A stretch of DNA of 37,110 bases from NCBI GenBank assembly GCA_017502305.1, contig JAFVVG010000018.1, forward strand, positions 1 through 37,110, written 5' to 3'. This stretch comes from Clostridia bacterium (lineage in GTDB: Bacteria; Bacillota; Clostridia; Christensenellales; Aristaeellaceae). The notes below the pieces were generated by a model that saw only the letters and a list, made by a program, of their open reading frames with translations, searched no databases and was not told where the DNA came from. Numbering within the stretch: the first letter of the stretch is position 1; each line of letters opens with the position of its first letter. Made by a program: the position numbers and the translations under genes. Positions 15,290 through 23,370 of the stretch are shown here, piece by piece.

Positions 15290-16681
15290 ATGATTACCAT
15301 GAAGGATAACCGGGCCGAGGGCCTGCAGGTAGCCTATATCGGCGGCGGCAGCCGCGGCTGGGCATGGGGCTTCATGACCGACCTGGCCATGGACGAGCAG
15401 CTCAGCGGCTCCGTCCGGCTCTACGATATCGACCGCAGCGCCGCCGAGCGCAACGAGATCATCGGCAATCGCCTGGCCCAGCAGGAGGGCGTGAAGTCCA
15501 AGTGGACTTACTCCGTCAGCGATTCTCTTCAGGAAGCGCTCACCGGCGCTGATTTTGTGGTGATTTCCATTCTGCCCGGCACCTTCGAGGAGATGCGCTC
15601 CGACGTGCACCTGCCCGAGCGGGTGGGCGTGTGGCAGCCCGTGGGCGATACCGTGGGCCCCGGCGGTTTCATGCGCGCCATGCGTACCATTCCCATGTTT
15701 GTGGAGATCGGCGAGGCGATCCGCGATTATGCTCCCGAGGCATGGGTCATCAACTATACCAACCCCATGAGCCTGTGCGTCCGCACCCTCTATGAGGTGT
15801 TCCCCCAGATCAAGGCCTTCGGCTGCTGCCACGAGGTCTTCGGTACCCAGCACCTGATCTGCCAGATGCTGGAGGACGAGTACGGCATCAAGGCGAAGCG
15901 CCAGGATATCTACACCCAGGTGACCGGCATCAACCACTTCACCTGGGTCACCCGCGCCACCTACAAGGGCATGGATCTGATGCCCCTGTATGCCAAGTTT
16001 GCCGAAACCTACGCCAATGGCTATGACCGGGGCGGCGACGACAACTGGATGAACTCCAATTTTACCAGCGCCCAGAAGGTGAAGTTCGACCTCTTCCGCC
16101 GCTACGGCGCCATTGCCGCTGCCGGCGACCGCCACCTGGTGGAGTTCCTGCCCCCCTGGTATACCGATCGCCCCGAAACCTGCGCCAAATGGAAGTTCAA
16201 CCTGACCAAGGTGGACTGGCGCATCGGCGACCTGGCTGAGCGCATGAAGCGCAGCGACAGGCTGATCGCAGGCGAGGAACAGCTGGACCTGAATGGCTCC
16301 GGCGAGGAAGGCCACCTGCTGCTCAAGGCCGTGCTGGGCCTGGGCGATCTGGTCTCCAACGTGAATGTGCCCAACCGGGGCCAGATTCCCAACCTGCCCC
16401 TGGGCGCCGTGGTGGAAACCAATGCCTTCTTCGGCTACGACCGCATCGAGCCCGTCCACGCCGGTCCCATCCCCGCCAATATTCTTCCCCTGGTGGCCCG
16501 CCACGTCTACAACCAGGAGAACACCCTCCGCGCCGCTCTCACCTGCGACCGTGTCCTGGGCTTCACCACCTTCATGAATGATCCCCAGATGGCCAAGGTC
16601 TCTCTGGAGGATGGCCAGAAGCTCTTCGACGATATGCTGGAGAACCAGCGCAAGTACCTGCCCAAGGGCTGGTTTGAGTAA
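15290..16681 (+). CDS. GH4 family glycosidase, probably alpha-galacturonidase type
   Basis: A 463-residue NAD+- and Mn2+-dependent hydrolase with the GH4 oxidation-elimination mechanism. The dinucleotide loop is YIGGGSRG (16-23). GCCHEVF places the metal ligand Cys at C180 and has the CHEV variant that, as I recall, marks the alpha-galacturonidase branch (LplD-like) rather than CHS or CDMP branches. N215-H216 in TGINHF gives the second ligand. Length is typical. GAGGAGGAG lies 7 bases before the ATG at 15290. It has no signal peptide, so it works on imported oligosaccharides, and fits the cytosolic pectinesterase elsewhere in the window. A terminator follows. Substrate assignment is moderate. 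Confidence 0.85.
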   Translation: MITMKDNRAEGLQVAYIGGGSRGWAWGFMTDLAMDEQLSGSVRLYDIDRSAAERNEIIGNRLAQQEGVKSKWTYSVSDSLQEALTGADFVVISILPGTFEEMRSDVHLPERVGVWQPVGDTVGPGGFMRAMRTIPMFVEIGEAIRDYAPEAWVINYTNPMSLCVRTLYEVFPQIKAFGCCHEVFGTQHLICQMLEDEYGIKAKRQDIYTQVTGINHFTWVTRATYKGMDLMPLYAKFAETYANGYDRGGDDNWMNSNFTSAQKVKFDLFRRYGAIAAAGDRHLVEFLPPWYTDRPETCAKWKFNLTKVDWRIGDLAERMKRSDRLIAGEEQLDLNGSGEEGHLLLKAVLGLGDLVSNVNVPNRGQIPNLPLGAVVETNAFFGYDRIEPVHAGPIPANILPLVARHVYNQENTLRAALTCDRVLGFTTFMNDPQMAKVSLEDGQKLFDDMLENQRKYLPKGWFE

Positions 16682-16695
16682 AACATAATAACGAA

Positions 16696-16731
16696 GCCTC
16701 CGCATGAAACAAGCCATGCGGAGGCTTTTTT
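16696..16731 (+). terminator. Intrinsic terminator after the GH4 gene
   Basis: An 11-bp stem GCCTCCGCATG / CATGCGGAGGC with an 8-base loop followed by TTTTTT. It also separates the converging thrE-type gene. Confidence 0.9.
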
Positions 16732-16750
16732 GTATCAAAAAACGGTTTTA

Positions 16751-17200
16751 TCAGTGTTTCGCCAACCAGGGGCGGGTGGCGATCAGCCGGAATATAAAGC
16801 TCCCTACGCCCACACCTAGGGCGATCATCATGATGTCGATCATGGCGGAAACACCGGCCTGCAGGCCCAGGGCATTGCGGCCCGCGCCCAGGTATTCCAT
16901 GCAGCGGTACAGCCCAAGGCCAGGAACCAGGGAAACAATGGACAGCGTGATGAAGATGGTGGCGATCATGCGCATTTTCCGCGCACAGAACTGCGCCAGA
17001 AGCGAGCCCACCAGCGCCGCTGCGAACATAGCCGCTGCCTGGTGGCTGCCCAGCTCCAGCAGGGCGATATAGACTGTGTAGCTCACGCCGCCGATGATGC
17101 TGGCCGGCAGCCAGGATTTCTTCGGTGCGTGAAGGAGCAGCGCGAAGCCTAGTGTGCCCAGGAAGCTGGTGGCATAGATGCGGATCAGTTCAACCGTCAT
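16751..17200 (-). CDS. Threonine/serine exporter, ThrE C-terminal-type subunit (YjjB-like)
   Basis: A 149-residue membrane protein with about five helices of the ThrE_2/DUF3815 type: an LLHAPKKSW loop after helix 1, GGVSYTVYIALLELG, and SLVPGLGLYRCMEYL. With the gene just upstream it forms a split version of the ThrE threonine/serine exporter. A longer frame upstream exists, but the ATG at 17200 overlaps the stop of the N-terminal subunit by 4 bases with GGGAGGTGTGCC in front, so translation is coupled. Substrate is by family only. Confidence 0.88.
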   Translation of the reverse strand: MTVELIRIYATSFLGTLGFALLLHAPKKSWLPASIIGGVSYTVYIALLELGSHQAAAMFAAALVGSLLAQFCARKMRMIATIFITLSIVSLVPGLGLYRCMEYLGAGRNALGLQAGVSAMIDIMMIALGVGVGSFIFRLIATRPWLAKH

Positions 17201-17976
17201 ACCGGCACACCTCCCATCATGCTCATGATGGCGGAGGCCACCAGCGCGCCGCCGGCCACCAGCACTGCCGTGAGCACAGCGGAAAGGCCGTGGGAAAGGC
17301 CGGAGACCATATCGCCCCGCAGGGCGTCCTGCACGGCGTTGGTCATGGCCAGGCCCGGGAGCAGGGGCATCAGGGCGCCGGCGACAATGGGCTCCACCGA
17401 GCCGATGCCGGTGAAATAAAACAGCATCATGGGAAGCAGCGCCGAGCAAAGGCTTCCCAGCAGGGTGGCCATGGCGTCCTTCAGGTTCAGCCTCTCCAGG
17501 CCGTGGGCCAGGGCTTCCACCAGGCCCGCGGTGACGCCGCTGATGAGCATATCCAGCAGGCTGCCGCCGAACATGCCTGTAAAGCCCGCGCCGGAGGCCG
17601 CCGCGGCCAGAAGCAGCAGGAGATTGGAAATGCCGGTGGGGTTCTTCTCGATCTCCTTCAGGCGCTGGAGGGTTTCCTCGCAGGTGAGTTTTCCCTGCTC
17701 CACCTGGCGGGAAATGGCGTTGACGGCGTCCACCCGGCTCAGCCGGCGGCTGCCCTTGCGCACGCGGGTGACGGAGGTTTCCGTATCCCCGTCTTTTCTG
17801 CGGTAGCTGATGAACAGCCCGCTGGGCACAGCAAAGCTCTCCACACGCTCCAGGCCAAAGGCCCGGCCCATGCGGGTGATGGTTTCCTCAACGCGATAGG
17901 TTTCGCCGCCGTTTTCCATGATGAGCCGGCCTGCCAGCTGCAGGGGCTCCATGAAGCGGCTTTCTCCCATGGCCAT
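17197..17976 (-). CDS. Threonine/serine exporter, ThrE N-terminal-type subunit (YjjP-like)
   Basis: A 259-residue protein of the ThrE_1/DUF1212 family. A soluble N-terminal part (1-115) contains GGETYRVEETITRMGRAFGLERVESFAVPSG-type family residues, followed by about five membrane helices. It pairs with the following ThrE_2 gene to export threonine or serine. GAGGAGAGAG precedes the ATG at 17976. It begins 12 bases after the stop of the glycosyltransferase, so the three genes form one minus-strand operon; the reason for the link with a glycosyltransferase is unclear. Confidence 0.9.
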   Translation of the reverse strand: MAMGESRFMEPLQLAGRLIMENGGETYRVEETITRMGRAFGLERVESFAVPSGLFISYRRKDGDTETSVTRVRKGSRRLSRVDAVNAISRQVEQGKLTCEETLQRLKEIEKNPTGISNLLLLLAAAASGAGFTGMFGGSLLDMLISGVTAGLVEALAHGLERLNLKDAMATLLGSLCSALLPMMLFYFTGIGSVEPIVAGALMPLLPGLAMTNAVQDALRGDMVSGLSHGLSAVLTAVLVAGGALVASAIMSMMGGVPV

Positions 17977-17988
17977 GGTACTCTCTCC

Positions 17989-18807
17989 TCAGTTGCTCAG
18001 AGTGACGCGGAAAAGGTATAGCCACAGCGTCCAGCGATACTTACTGTACACGCCGCGGCGGATGTAGAGCGTTTTCAGCTCCTGGAACAGCAGCCCCTTC
18101 ATGCGGCAGTTGGCGAAGGGGTGACGGGCGCAGTCGAAAAACTGTTTGACCGTCATGCCGCCGGCGTTGCGCTGATAATCATACACCAGGGCCTGGGTGA
18201 AGCTTACCTTTTCCGCCCCGGCAAGGTACCGGCACACGAAGGCGAAATCCTCGCCCCAGTTCAGCCCGGAGATAAACGCTACCTGATACTTTTCAATGAT
18301 CTCCCGGCGAAAAAGCTTGTTCCACAATACGCCATAATAAAAGCTGTTGGCCCATACGTTCAAGTGGGGGAGGACGTCGTTGCAGGGCATGGTATCCTCG
18401 CACTTGCGCAGGCAGCGGGCGGTGCGCATGGGGCCTACTACCTCAGTATACCCGGCGATGACCAGATCGCTGCCGTTATCCCGGGCTTTTTCCAGCAAGG
18501 TGCGCATGGAGCCGGGGGGCAGCACGTCGTCCGCGTCCACGAAGCGGATGAACTCGCCCCGGCAATGCCGCAAAGCCGTGTTGCGGGCGCTGGAAACGCC
18601 GCCGTTTGCCTGGTGGATGGGGCGAACGCGCCCGTCTTCCGCTGCCAGACGCTCCAGCAGGGCCCAGGTGCCGTCGGTGCTGCCGTCGTCCACGATGATG
18701 AGCTCCATGCCCTCAGCGTCCTGCTCCAGGACGGAACGCACGCAGGCCTGGAGGACCTTTTCCCCGTTGTAGACGGGAATCACCACGCTCACCACCGGCT
18801 GCACCAT
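17989..18807 (-). CDS. GT2 family glycosyltransferase
   Basis: A 272-residue GT-A-fold enzyme: VVSVVIPVYNGE at the start, nucleotide-binding D40-D41 in VDDGSTD, the metal-binding DAD at 91-93 in FVDADD, and the catalytic-base region NWGEDFAF near 185. It should transfer a sugar from a nucleotide-sugar donor to a surface polysaccharide or lipid acceptor. No membrane segment is evident, though the C-terminal end is aromatic and basic and may be membrane-associated. AGAAGG precedes the ATG. It heads the operon with the split ThrE exporter and has a near-consensus promoter. Confidence 0.9.
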   Translation of the reverse strand: MVQPVVSVVIPVYNGEKVLQACVRSVLEQDAEGMELIIVDDGSTDGTWALLERLAAEDGRVRPIHQANGGVSSARNTALRHCRGEFIRFVDADDVLPPGSMRTLLEKARDNGSDLVIAGYTEVVGPMRTARCLRKCEDTMPCNDVLPHLNVWANSFYYGVLWNKLFRREIIEKYQVAFISGLNWGEDFAFVCRYLAGAEKVSFTQALVYDYQRNAGGMTVKQFFDCARHPFANCRMKGLLFQELKTLYIRRGVYSKYRWTLWLYLFRVTLSN

Positions 18808-18845
18808 GACACTACCTTCTTTCGTATGCTTTCACATGTATGTTG

Positions 18846-18874
18846 ATTGTACTGTTTTCATTATCTGTTGTCAA
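18846..18874 (-). promoter_or_regulatory. Near-consensus SigA promoter for the GT2-thrE operon
   Basis: On the minus strand TTGACA (18869-18874), 17-base spacer, TACAAT (18846-18851). Its -35 box overlaps that of the divergent plus-strand promoter. Confidence 0.85.
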
Positions 18875-18897
18875 GTTTCGCCTTTTGGTGGTATACT
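18868..18897 (+). promoter_or_regulatory. SigA-type promoter for the DUF3592-rlmH-ribonuclease operon
   Basis: TTGTCA (18868-18873), 18-base spacer, TATACT (18892-18897), 31 bases before the first ATG. The -35 region is shared with the opposite promoter, so polymerase cannot occupy both at once. Confidence 0.7.
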
Positions 18898-18927
18898 GGA
18901 TGTTGTTTGATGAAAGGAGCTGTGCCC

Positions 18928-19392
18928 ATGAAAACCGTCAAACACATCCTTACCCTTGTTTTCGGCCTGCTGGGCGCGATCTACACCGCCATTGGCATGT
19001 TTATGCTGAACGCTCCATCCGCCGACCCGGACCTTCCCGTCGTGGGCAGGATCTTCACGGCGTTGGGCGTGGCGTTCCTGCTGGCCACGGTGCTGGTGTG
19101 GTATTTCATCAGCCGCGGTGAGCGCCGCCGCCAGGAGGTGCTGGCATACGGCATCCGCGTCAGCGCCACGGTGACGGATATCCGCGTCAACTACAGCGTC
19201 AAGGTCAACCGCCGCAGTCCTGTCATTGCCTATGCCCAGTGCGTCCACCCCGTGACCCGTGAAACGGTTACCCTGCGCAGCCATAACCTGTGGCGCGTCA
19301 CCATAGCCACGGGGGACAAGGTGGATATTCTCTTCGACCAGATGGATGAGAAGCGCTACGCCTTCGATATCCCCGAGGAGGACACCAAATGA
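18928..19392 (+). CDS. DUF3592-like small membrane protein
   Basis: A 154-residue protein with two membrane helices (about 6-29 and 42-65), then a beta-rich soluble domain that opens AYGIRVSATVTDIRVNYSV and contains VTLRSHNLW and GDKVDILFD. This is the layout of DUF3592-type proteins, whose function is unknown. AAAGGAG lies 8 bases upstream of the ATG at 18928, preferred over an upstream ATG in the promoter region. Its stop overlaps the rlmH start by 4 bases. Confidence 0.8.
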   Translation: MKTVKHILTLVFGLLGAIYTAIGMFMLNAPSADPDLPVVGRIFTALGVAFLLATVLVWYFISRGERRRQEVLAYGIRVSATVTDIRVNYSVKVNRRSPVIAYAQCVHPVTRETVTLRSHNLWRVTIATGDKVDILFDQMDEKRYAFDIPEEDTK

Positions 19393-19868
19393 GCATGAGC
19401 ATCATTGCCGTGGGACGCATGAAGGAGAAGCCCTACCGCGCCATGGCGGACGAGTATCTCAAGCGGCTGTCACGCTACGGCAGATTTGAGGAAATCGAGC
19501 TTCCCGACCTGCCCGAGCCGCAGAACTCCTCCCCGGCGATTGAGGAGCAGATCAAGCAAAAGGAAGGCGAGAGCATTCTGGGCAGGATCAAGCCCGGGGA
19601 TCACGTCATCGCCCTGACCATCCCGGGCAAAAAGTGGGATTCCCCCGGACTTTCCCGCCACCTGGATGAACTGATGACCCGGGGCGCTTCCAACATCGTG
19701 TTTGTCATCGGCGGTTCCCTGGGCCTGAGTGACAAAGTCATCGCCCGGGCGGATGAGGAGCTTTCCATGTCCGCCATGACCTTTCCCCACCAGCTGGCCC
19801 GGGTAATGCTGCTGGAGCAGCTCTACCGCGCCATGAAGATACGCTGCGGCGAACGATATCATAAATAA
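19389..19868 (+). CDS. rlmH: 23S rRNA (pseudouridine1915-N3)-methyltransferase RlmH
   Basis: A 159-residue SPOUT methyltransferase of standard length. Motifs seen are IIAVGRMKEKPYR at the start, FVIGGSLGLS for the knotted SAM-binding site, MTFPHQLARVMLLEQLYRA, and the C-terminal GERYHK. It methylates pseudouridine 1915 in helix 69 of 23S rRNA on the whole ribosome. The start overlaps the upstream stop (ATGA), and the ribonuclease gene starts 12 bases after its stop, so a housekeeping ribosome modifier lies between a membrane protein and a secreted ribonuclease. Confidence 0.97.
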   Translation: MSMSIIAVGRMKEKPYRAMADEYLKRLSRYGRFEEIELPDLPEPQNSSPAIEEQIKQKEGESILGRIKPGDHVIALTIPGKKWDSPGLSRHLDELMTRGASNIVFVIGGSLGLSDKVIARADEELSMSAMTFPHQLARVMLLEQLYRAMKIRCGERYHK

Positions 19869-19880
19869 GGAGTGAAACCC

Positions 19881-20537
19881 ATGAAGAACATGAAGAAGGG
19901 CCTGGCAGGTATTCTGGTTGCGATCCTGCTGGTCATCGGCTACTTCACCGGCGTCATCCCCACGGACGGCGACAACGCTGAAATGGACATCAGCTCTGTT
20001 ATCAGCCAGACCATCACCGATGAGGCTGACGACAAAGCCACCGATGTGCCTACCGAGGCCCCCACGGAGAAACCCACCAAGGCTCCTACGGAAAAGCCCA
20101 CCAAGGCGCCCACCGCCACCCCTACGGCCAAGCCTACCAAGGCTCCCACCAAGGCGCCGACCGAGGCACCCACGGAAGCGCCCAGGAAGAAAGCCGGTCC
20201 CATCACCGAGCCCCAGGACATCGTGGATTACCTCTACGAGCACGGCGAATTGCCGGATAACTTCATCACCAAGAAGGAAGCGCAGGCCCTGGGCTGGGAC
20301 AGCAACGAAAACTACGTGGGCGATGTGGCCCCCGGCAAGTCCATCGGCGGCGACCGCTTCGGCAATTACGAGGGCCTTTTGCCCAAGGCCAAGGGCCGCA
20401 CGTATTACGAGGCGGATTGCTATTATGAAGGCCGCAAGCGCAACGCCTGCCGTGTGGTGTATTCCAACGATGGCCTGTACTTCTACACCGACGACCATTA
20501 CGAAACCTTCACCGAAATGAAGCCCACGGGCAAATAA
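19881..20537 (+). CDS. Secreted barnase-type ribonuclease with Thr/Pro-rich stalk
   Basis: A 218-residue protein: an N-terminal signal or anchor helix (about 7-26), an acidic spacer, a repetitive T-x-x-P stalk (about 53-105) and a C-terminal domain closely matching barnase (about 108-215). Words shared with barnase include LPDNFITKKEAQALGW, DVAPGKSIGGDRF and DDHYETF. The catalytic set K131, E177, R191 and H206 keeps exactly the spacing of barnase K27, E73, R87 and H102, so an active guanyl-preferring endoribonuclease is expected outside the cell or on its surface. AAGGAG lies 8 bases before the ATG at 19881. No barstar-like inhibitor gene is adjacent. Confidence 0.93.
   Translation: MKNMKKGLAGILVAILLVIGYFTGVIPTDGDNAEMDISSVISQTITDEADDKATDVPTEAPTEKPTKAPTEKPTKAPTATPTAKPTKAPTKAPTEAPTEAPRKKAGPITEPQDIVDYLYEHGELPDNFITKKEAQALGWDSNENYVGDVAPGKSIGGDRFGNYEGLLPKAKGRTYYEADCYYEGRKRNACRVVYSNDGLYFYTDDHYETFTEMKPTGK
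20037..20187 (+). repeat. Imperfect in-frame tandem repeat coding a Thr-x-x-Pro stalk
   Basis: About twelve imperfect 9-15-base units built on ACC-AAG/GAG-GCC-CCC codons encode T(E/K)(A/K)P repeats between the membrane anchor and the nuclease domain. Such repeats can change copy number between strains. Confidence 0.75.
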
Positions 20538-20540
20538 ACA

Positions 20541-20568
20541 AAAACCGGAGCGATGCTCCGGTTTTTTA
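20541..20568. terminator. Bidirectional terminator between ribonuclease and cvpA
   Basis: AAAACCGGAGC / GCTCCGGTTTT with a 3-base loop, T run on the plus strand and A run ahead, so it serves both converging transcripts. Confidence 0.9.
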
Positions 20569-20574
20569 TTTTGC

Positions 20575-21285
20575 TTACAATCTCCCGTTCATGATGCCCA
20601 ATATCAGGTTGCCGTTATTGAAAATAGGCGCCAGGGTACTTTGCTCGATCAGCTCGGTGATCATGTCGATGGGCACCATGGTCTGCACCAGGGGCACCAG
20701 GGCAAACAGGGCATAGCACAAAAGCGCGCCCCGCAGGAACCCAAAGATGCCGCCGGCCAGCCAGTCCAGCTGCTTGAGCACCGGGAAGCGGAAGATGGCC
20801 TTGAGCATGTTCACAATCAGCGCCCAGGCCAGGTAGATCAGCCCGAAGCACAGAAGGAAGCAGATGATGTTGATGCTGGCGGAAAGAATCGTCTGGCTGA
20901 CGTAATCCGCCACGGTATCAATGCCGGCGGAAACGCCGTAGACCTGCTTTTCCAGGTTCACCTGGAGCAGGGTGTTCAGGGGCGGGGGCAACTGCACCTT
21001 GGCCACGATCTCGCTGATCTTATCGCCGGTGAGGGTGGCCACGTTGGTCAGGGCCAGCTCCAGGTCGCCCAGGCGGGAGGAGGCGTCGGTATAGTGCATC
21101 AGGCTGCTCACCAGCTCCTGATTGCCCTGGATCAGCGCCGCTACCTTGGGATAGAGGATGAAGGAGGCGATCAGCGAAACCAGCCCGCCGCCGGCGTTCA
21201 GTACCGTGCTGACGAAGCCCCGGTAGAACCCGAACAGCACGCTCAGGCCCAGGATGCCCAGCACCACATAGTCAACAATGTTCAT
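20575..21285 (-). CDS. cvpA: CvpA family membrane protein
   Basis: A 236-residue protein of the CvpA (colicin V production) family: a start MNIVDYVVLGILGLSVLFGFYRGF, then a membrane segment, a soluble loop (about 70-125) and three further helices with LLKQLDWLAGGIFGFLRGAL-type residues. Molecular function is unsettled; CvpA proteins affect envelope integrity and export in other bacteria. GGAGGT lies 5 bases before the ATG at 21285. It follows the L,D-transpeptidase by 22 bases, so they are probably co-transcribed, in line with an envelope role. Confidence 0.88.
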   Translation of the reverse strand: MNIVDYVVLGILGLSVLFGFYRGFVSTVLNAGGGLVSLIASFILYPKVAALIQGNQELVSSLMHYTDASSRLGDLELALTNVATLTGDKISEIVAKVQLPPPLNTLLQVNLEKQVYGVSAGIDTVADYVSQTILSASINIICFLLCFGLIYLAWALIVNMLKAIFRFPVLKQLDWLAGGIFGFLRGALLCYALFALVPLVQTMVPIDMITELIEQSTLAPIFNNGNLILGIMNGRL

Positions 21286-21307
21286 GGATGACCTCCGGTG
21301 GAAGAAA

Positions 21308-23287
21308 TCACTTGTTCTTCTTGGCTGCTTCCTTGGCTTCCTTCTCATACTGCTTCTGCTGCTGGTCGGTCAGCACAGCGTTGTGGTCGCCGCCGGGAGC
21401 GTATTCGGCGTTGCGCTCCTCGATGTCCGCCCTGCGGAAAACAGGGGCGCAGTAGGTGCACCTCTTCAGCTTGGCGAAGCCCTCCTCTTCCAGCTGACCA
21501 TAGGCAAAGGGCTCAAAGGTGCGCTTGGGTGCCATGTAGCAGAAGGCGGAGCTGTGGTAATATTCGCCGCCATCGGGGTTGTAATACAGGGGGAAGTCGT
21601 CCGCGGGGATCTCCATCTGCCGGCCCTGCCAGTCTTCCCAGATGAGCAGCTTGGTATTGCGGATGCGGTTGTTCCAGATCCAGCTCATGTTGACGCCCTC
21701 GGGGGTCTTGCGGCGCTGGACGCGGATGCAGCCGTGGCTGGCCTTGTAGCCCAGCTTGGGCTCGTTGTAGCCATAGTTCTTGGTGCCGTCGGCGTTGCGG
21801 ATGTAGGGCACCTCATGGAGCAGGTCGCCGCTGTTGAAGCGCAGGGCCATGGCGCAGGTCATGTTGCCGCTGGCGAAATCGCCCACAGGGCTGGTGAGCA
21901 GATACTCACCGGAGCGGGTCTCGTTGAAAGGCTGAATGGGATCAATGCCATTCACAAGGCCGGTGGAAACCATCAGCGTGGTGAAGAGCTTGCCCTCCTT
22001 GAACATATACAGGCGCTGGGTCAGTTTGTCCACCACAAAGCCGTATTCCTGCTGGGGCTCGACTACCTTCAGCTCCTTGGTTTTCACATAGCCCTGCACC
22101 AGCAGGTTCCAGCGCTTCACCTCGCTGCTCTTGAAGGAAGAAGAGTACGCCTCGATCAGGGACCACCCATTGTCGAGGGTCTCCAGCACGTGCACGCCCT
22201 GGTTCATGCGGGTCACCACGCCCACGCCCTCGCTGTCGTCGCTGGGCTCGGCACGGAGGATCACCTGGGTGCGCTCGGCCTTATCTTTGCTGGAATAGAG
22301 GATGGTCATGGGCTGCATCAGCACTTCCCACACGGCGGCCTCATCGGTGATGTCCAGGGGCATGTTCCAGTAGTTCAGGGGTTCATCCTTCTGGTAGGGG
22401 CTGCCGTAAGCGGGGGTGAACACCGTTTCGCCGGCGGGTTCCTCCACGGGCTCCCCGGTGGCTTCGGGGGCAGCCTCCTCAGGGATTTCTTCGTCCTCAA
22501 TAATCTCGCCCTCGGCGTCGAAGAGGATCTCCTCCACCACTTCCTCCACGGGTTCCTCCGTGGGTTCGGCGGCGTGCTCCTCGGTGGCTTCGGGAATCAC
22601 CGTTTCCTCGGGCACAGCCGTTTCCTCGGGCGCGGCGGCGGTGAAGCCGGAAAGCGTCAGGGCGATATGCTCCTCGTTGGAGTTATAATCTTCGCTGTCG
22701 GTAAGCATCAGCGTCAGGGAGGCGCTGCCATCGGCAATGCCCAGCTGGGTGTAGAGATCTGTCTGCCACACGTAGCTCTGCTGGCCCTCGACAACGGGCA
22801 CGGTGACCATTTCCAGGTGGTCTTCGCCCATGAGCAGGCCCACCGTCAGGATGCCCGGGGTGCTGGCGTAGAAGTCCACGGTCACCGGGGCGGCGGGGGT
22901 GGCGGTATCGCTGGAAAGGGTGATGCCCGTCAGGTAAGGGGCGTGCTCGCCCACGGTCACCGGGGCGGAGACGCTCTCGCCGTTGAGGAACACCACCAGC
23001 TGGTGCTCGCCCTGGGGGGCGGACGCACCCTGATAGGTGCCGTTCCACCACAGGCTGTTGTAGCCCTGCGCGGCGGCGAAATTCTCCACCACCACGGAAA
23101 GGGTCTGCCCCTGCATGTCCTTCAGCAGGATCTCGGCGGTGCCTGCCTGGGGCGCATCAAAGCTGATGGTTACCGCCTTGCCGGGGCGGATCACCGTGTC
23201 CGGGGCGTCCAGGGTCAGGGCGCTTTCCGCCGCGGCGGCGGTCAGCAGCATAAGAATCATCAATAAAACTGTGGTTATCTTGCGCAT
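21308..23287 (-). CDS. Secreted L,D-transpeptidase with SH3 and Cys-rich C-terminal domain
   Basis: A 659-residue exported protein with a signal peptide (about 1-20), N-terminal beta-sandwich modules (about 22-210), an acidic Glu/Pro/Thr-rich linker (about 215-300), an SH3-like region (about 335-410), and a YkuD L,D-transpeptidase domain (about 420-560). The YkuD domain has FVVDKLTQRLYMFKEGKL at its start and the active-site SHGCIRV with C520. Such enzymes make 3-3 cross-links in peptidoglycan. The C-terminal tail has a YYHSSAFC...LKRCTYC pattern, like an Ada-type zinc site. GGAGG lies before the ATG at 23287; the longer upstream frame lacks a ribosome site. Confidence 0.92.
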   Translation of the reverse strand: MRKITTVLLMILMLLTAAAAESALTLDAPDTVIRPGKAVTISFDAPQAGTAEILLKDMQGQTLSVVVENFAAAQGYNSLWWNGTYQGASAPQGEHQLVVFLNGESVSAPVTVGEHAPYLTGITLSSDTATPAAPVTVDFYASTPGILTVGLLMGEDHLEMVTVPVVEGQQSYVWQTDLYTQLGIADGSASLTLMLTDSEDYNSNEEHIALTLSGFTAAAPEETAVPEETVIPEATEEHAAEPTEEPVEEVVEEILFDAEGEIIEDEEIPEEAAPEATGEPVEEPAGETVFTPAYGSPYQKDEPLNYWNMPLDITDEAAVWEVLMQPMTILYSSKDKAERTQVILRAEPSDDSEGVGVVTRMNQGVHVLETLDNGWSLIEAYSSSFKSSEVKRWNLLVQGYVKTKELKVVEPQQEYGFVVDKLTQRLYMFKEGKLFTTLMVSTGLVNGIDPIQPFNETRSGEYLLTSPVGDFASGNMTCAMALRFNSGDLLHEVPYIRNADGTKNYGYNEPKLGYKASHGCIRVQRRKTPEGVNMSWIWNNRIRNTKLLIWEDWQGRQMEIPADDFPLYYNPDGGEYYHSSAFCYMAPKRTFEPFAYGQLEEEGFAKLKRCTYCAPVFRRADIEERNAEYAPGGDHNAVLTDQQQKQYEKEAKEAAKKNK

Positions 23288-23370
23288 GATATTCCTCCAG
23301 GTTCGCACATCTTGCGTAAGGATTTCAACTAAAAAACGTTTGGGCCGCGCAAATTCATGCACTACATTCC

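Noticed and set aside
15056..16738. A 560-residue minus-strand open frame
   Set aside because: Mirror of the GH4 and degV genes with no plausible start or domain.
18861..18880. A further MarR operator copy near CTGTTGTCAAG
   Set aside because: It shares only part of the 18-bp palindrome and lacks the second arm; the match is explained by the overlapping -35 boxes.
20037..20187. Possible CRISPR-like direct repeats
   Set aside because: Units are 9-15 bases, in frame, without unique spacers; they encode a Thr/Pro stalk.
21278..23266. A 662-residue plus-strand open frame
   Set aside because: Antisense to the L,D-transpeptidase; composition is Gly/His/Leu-rich and motifs are absent.
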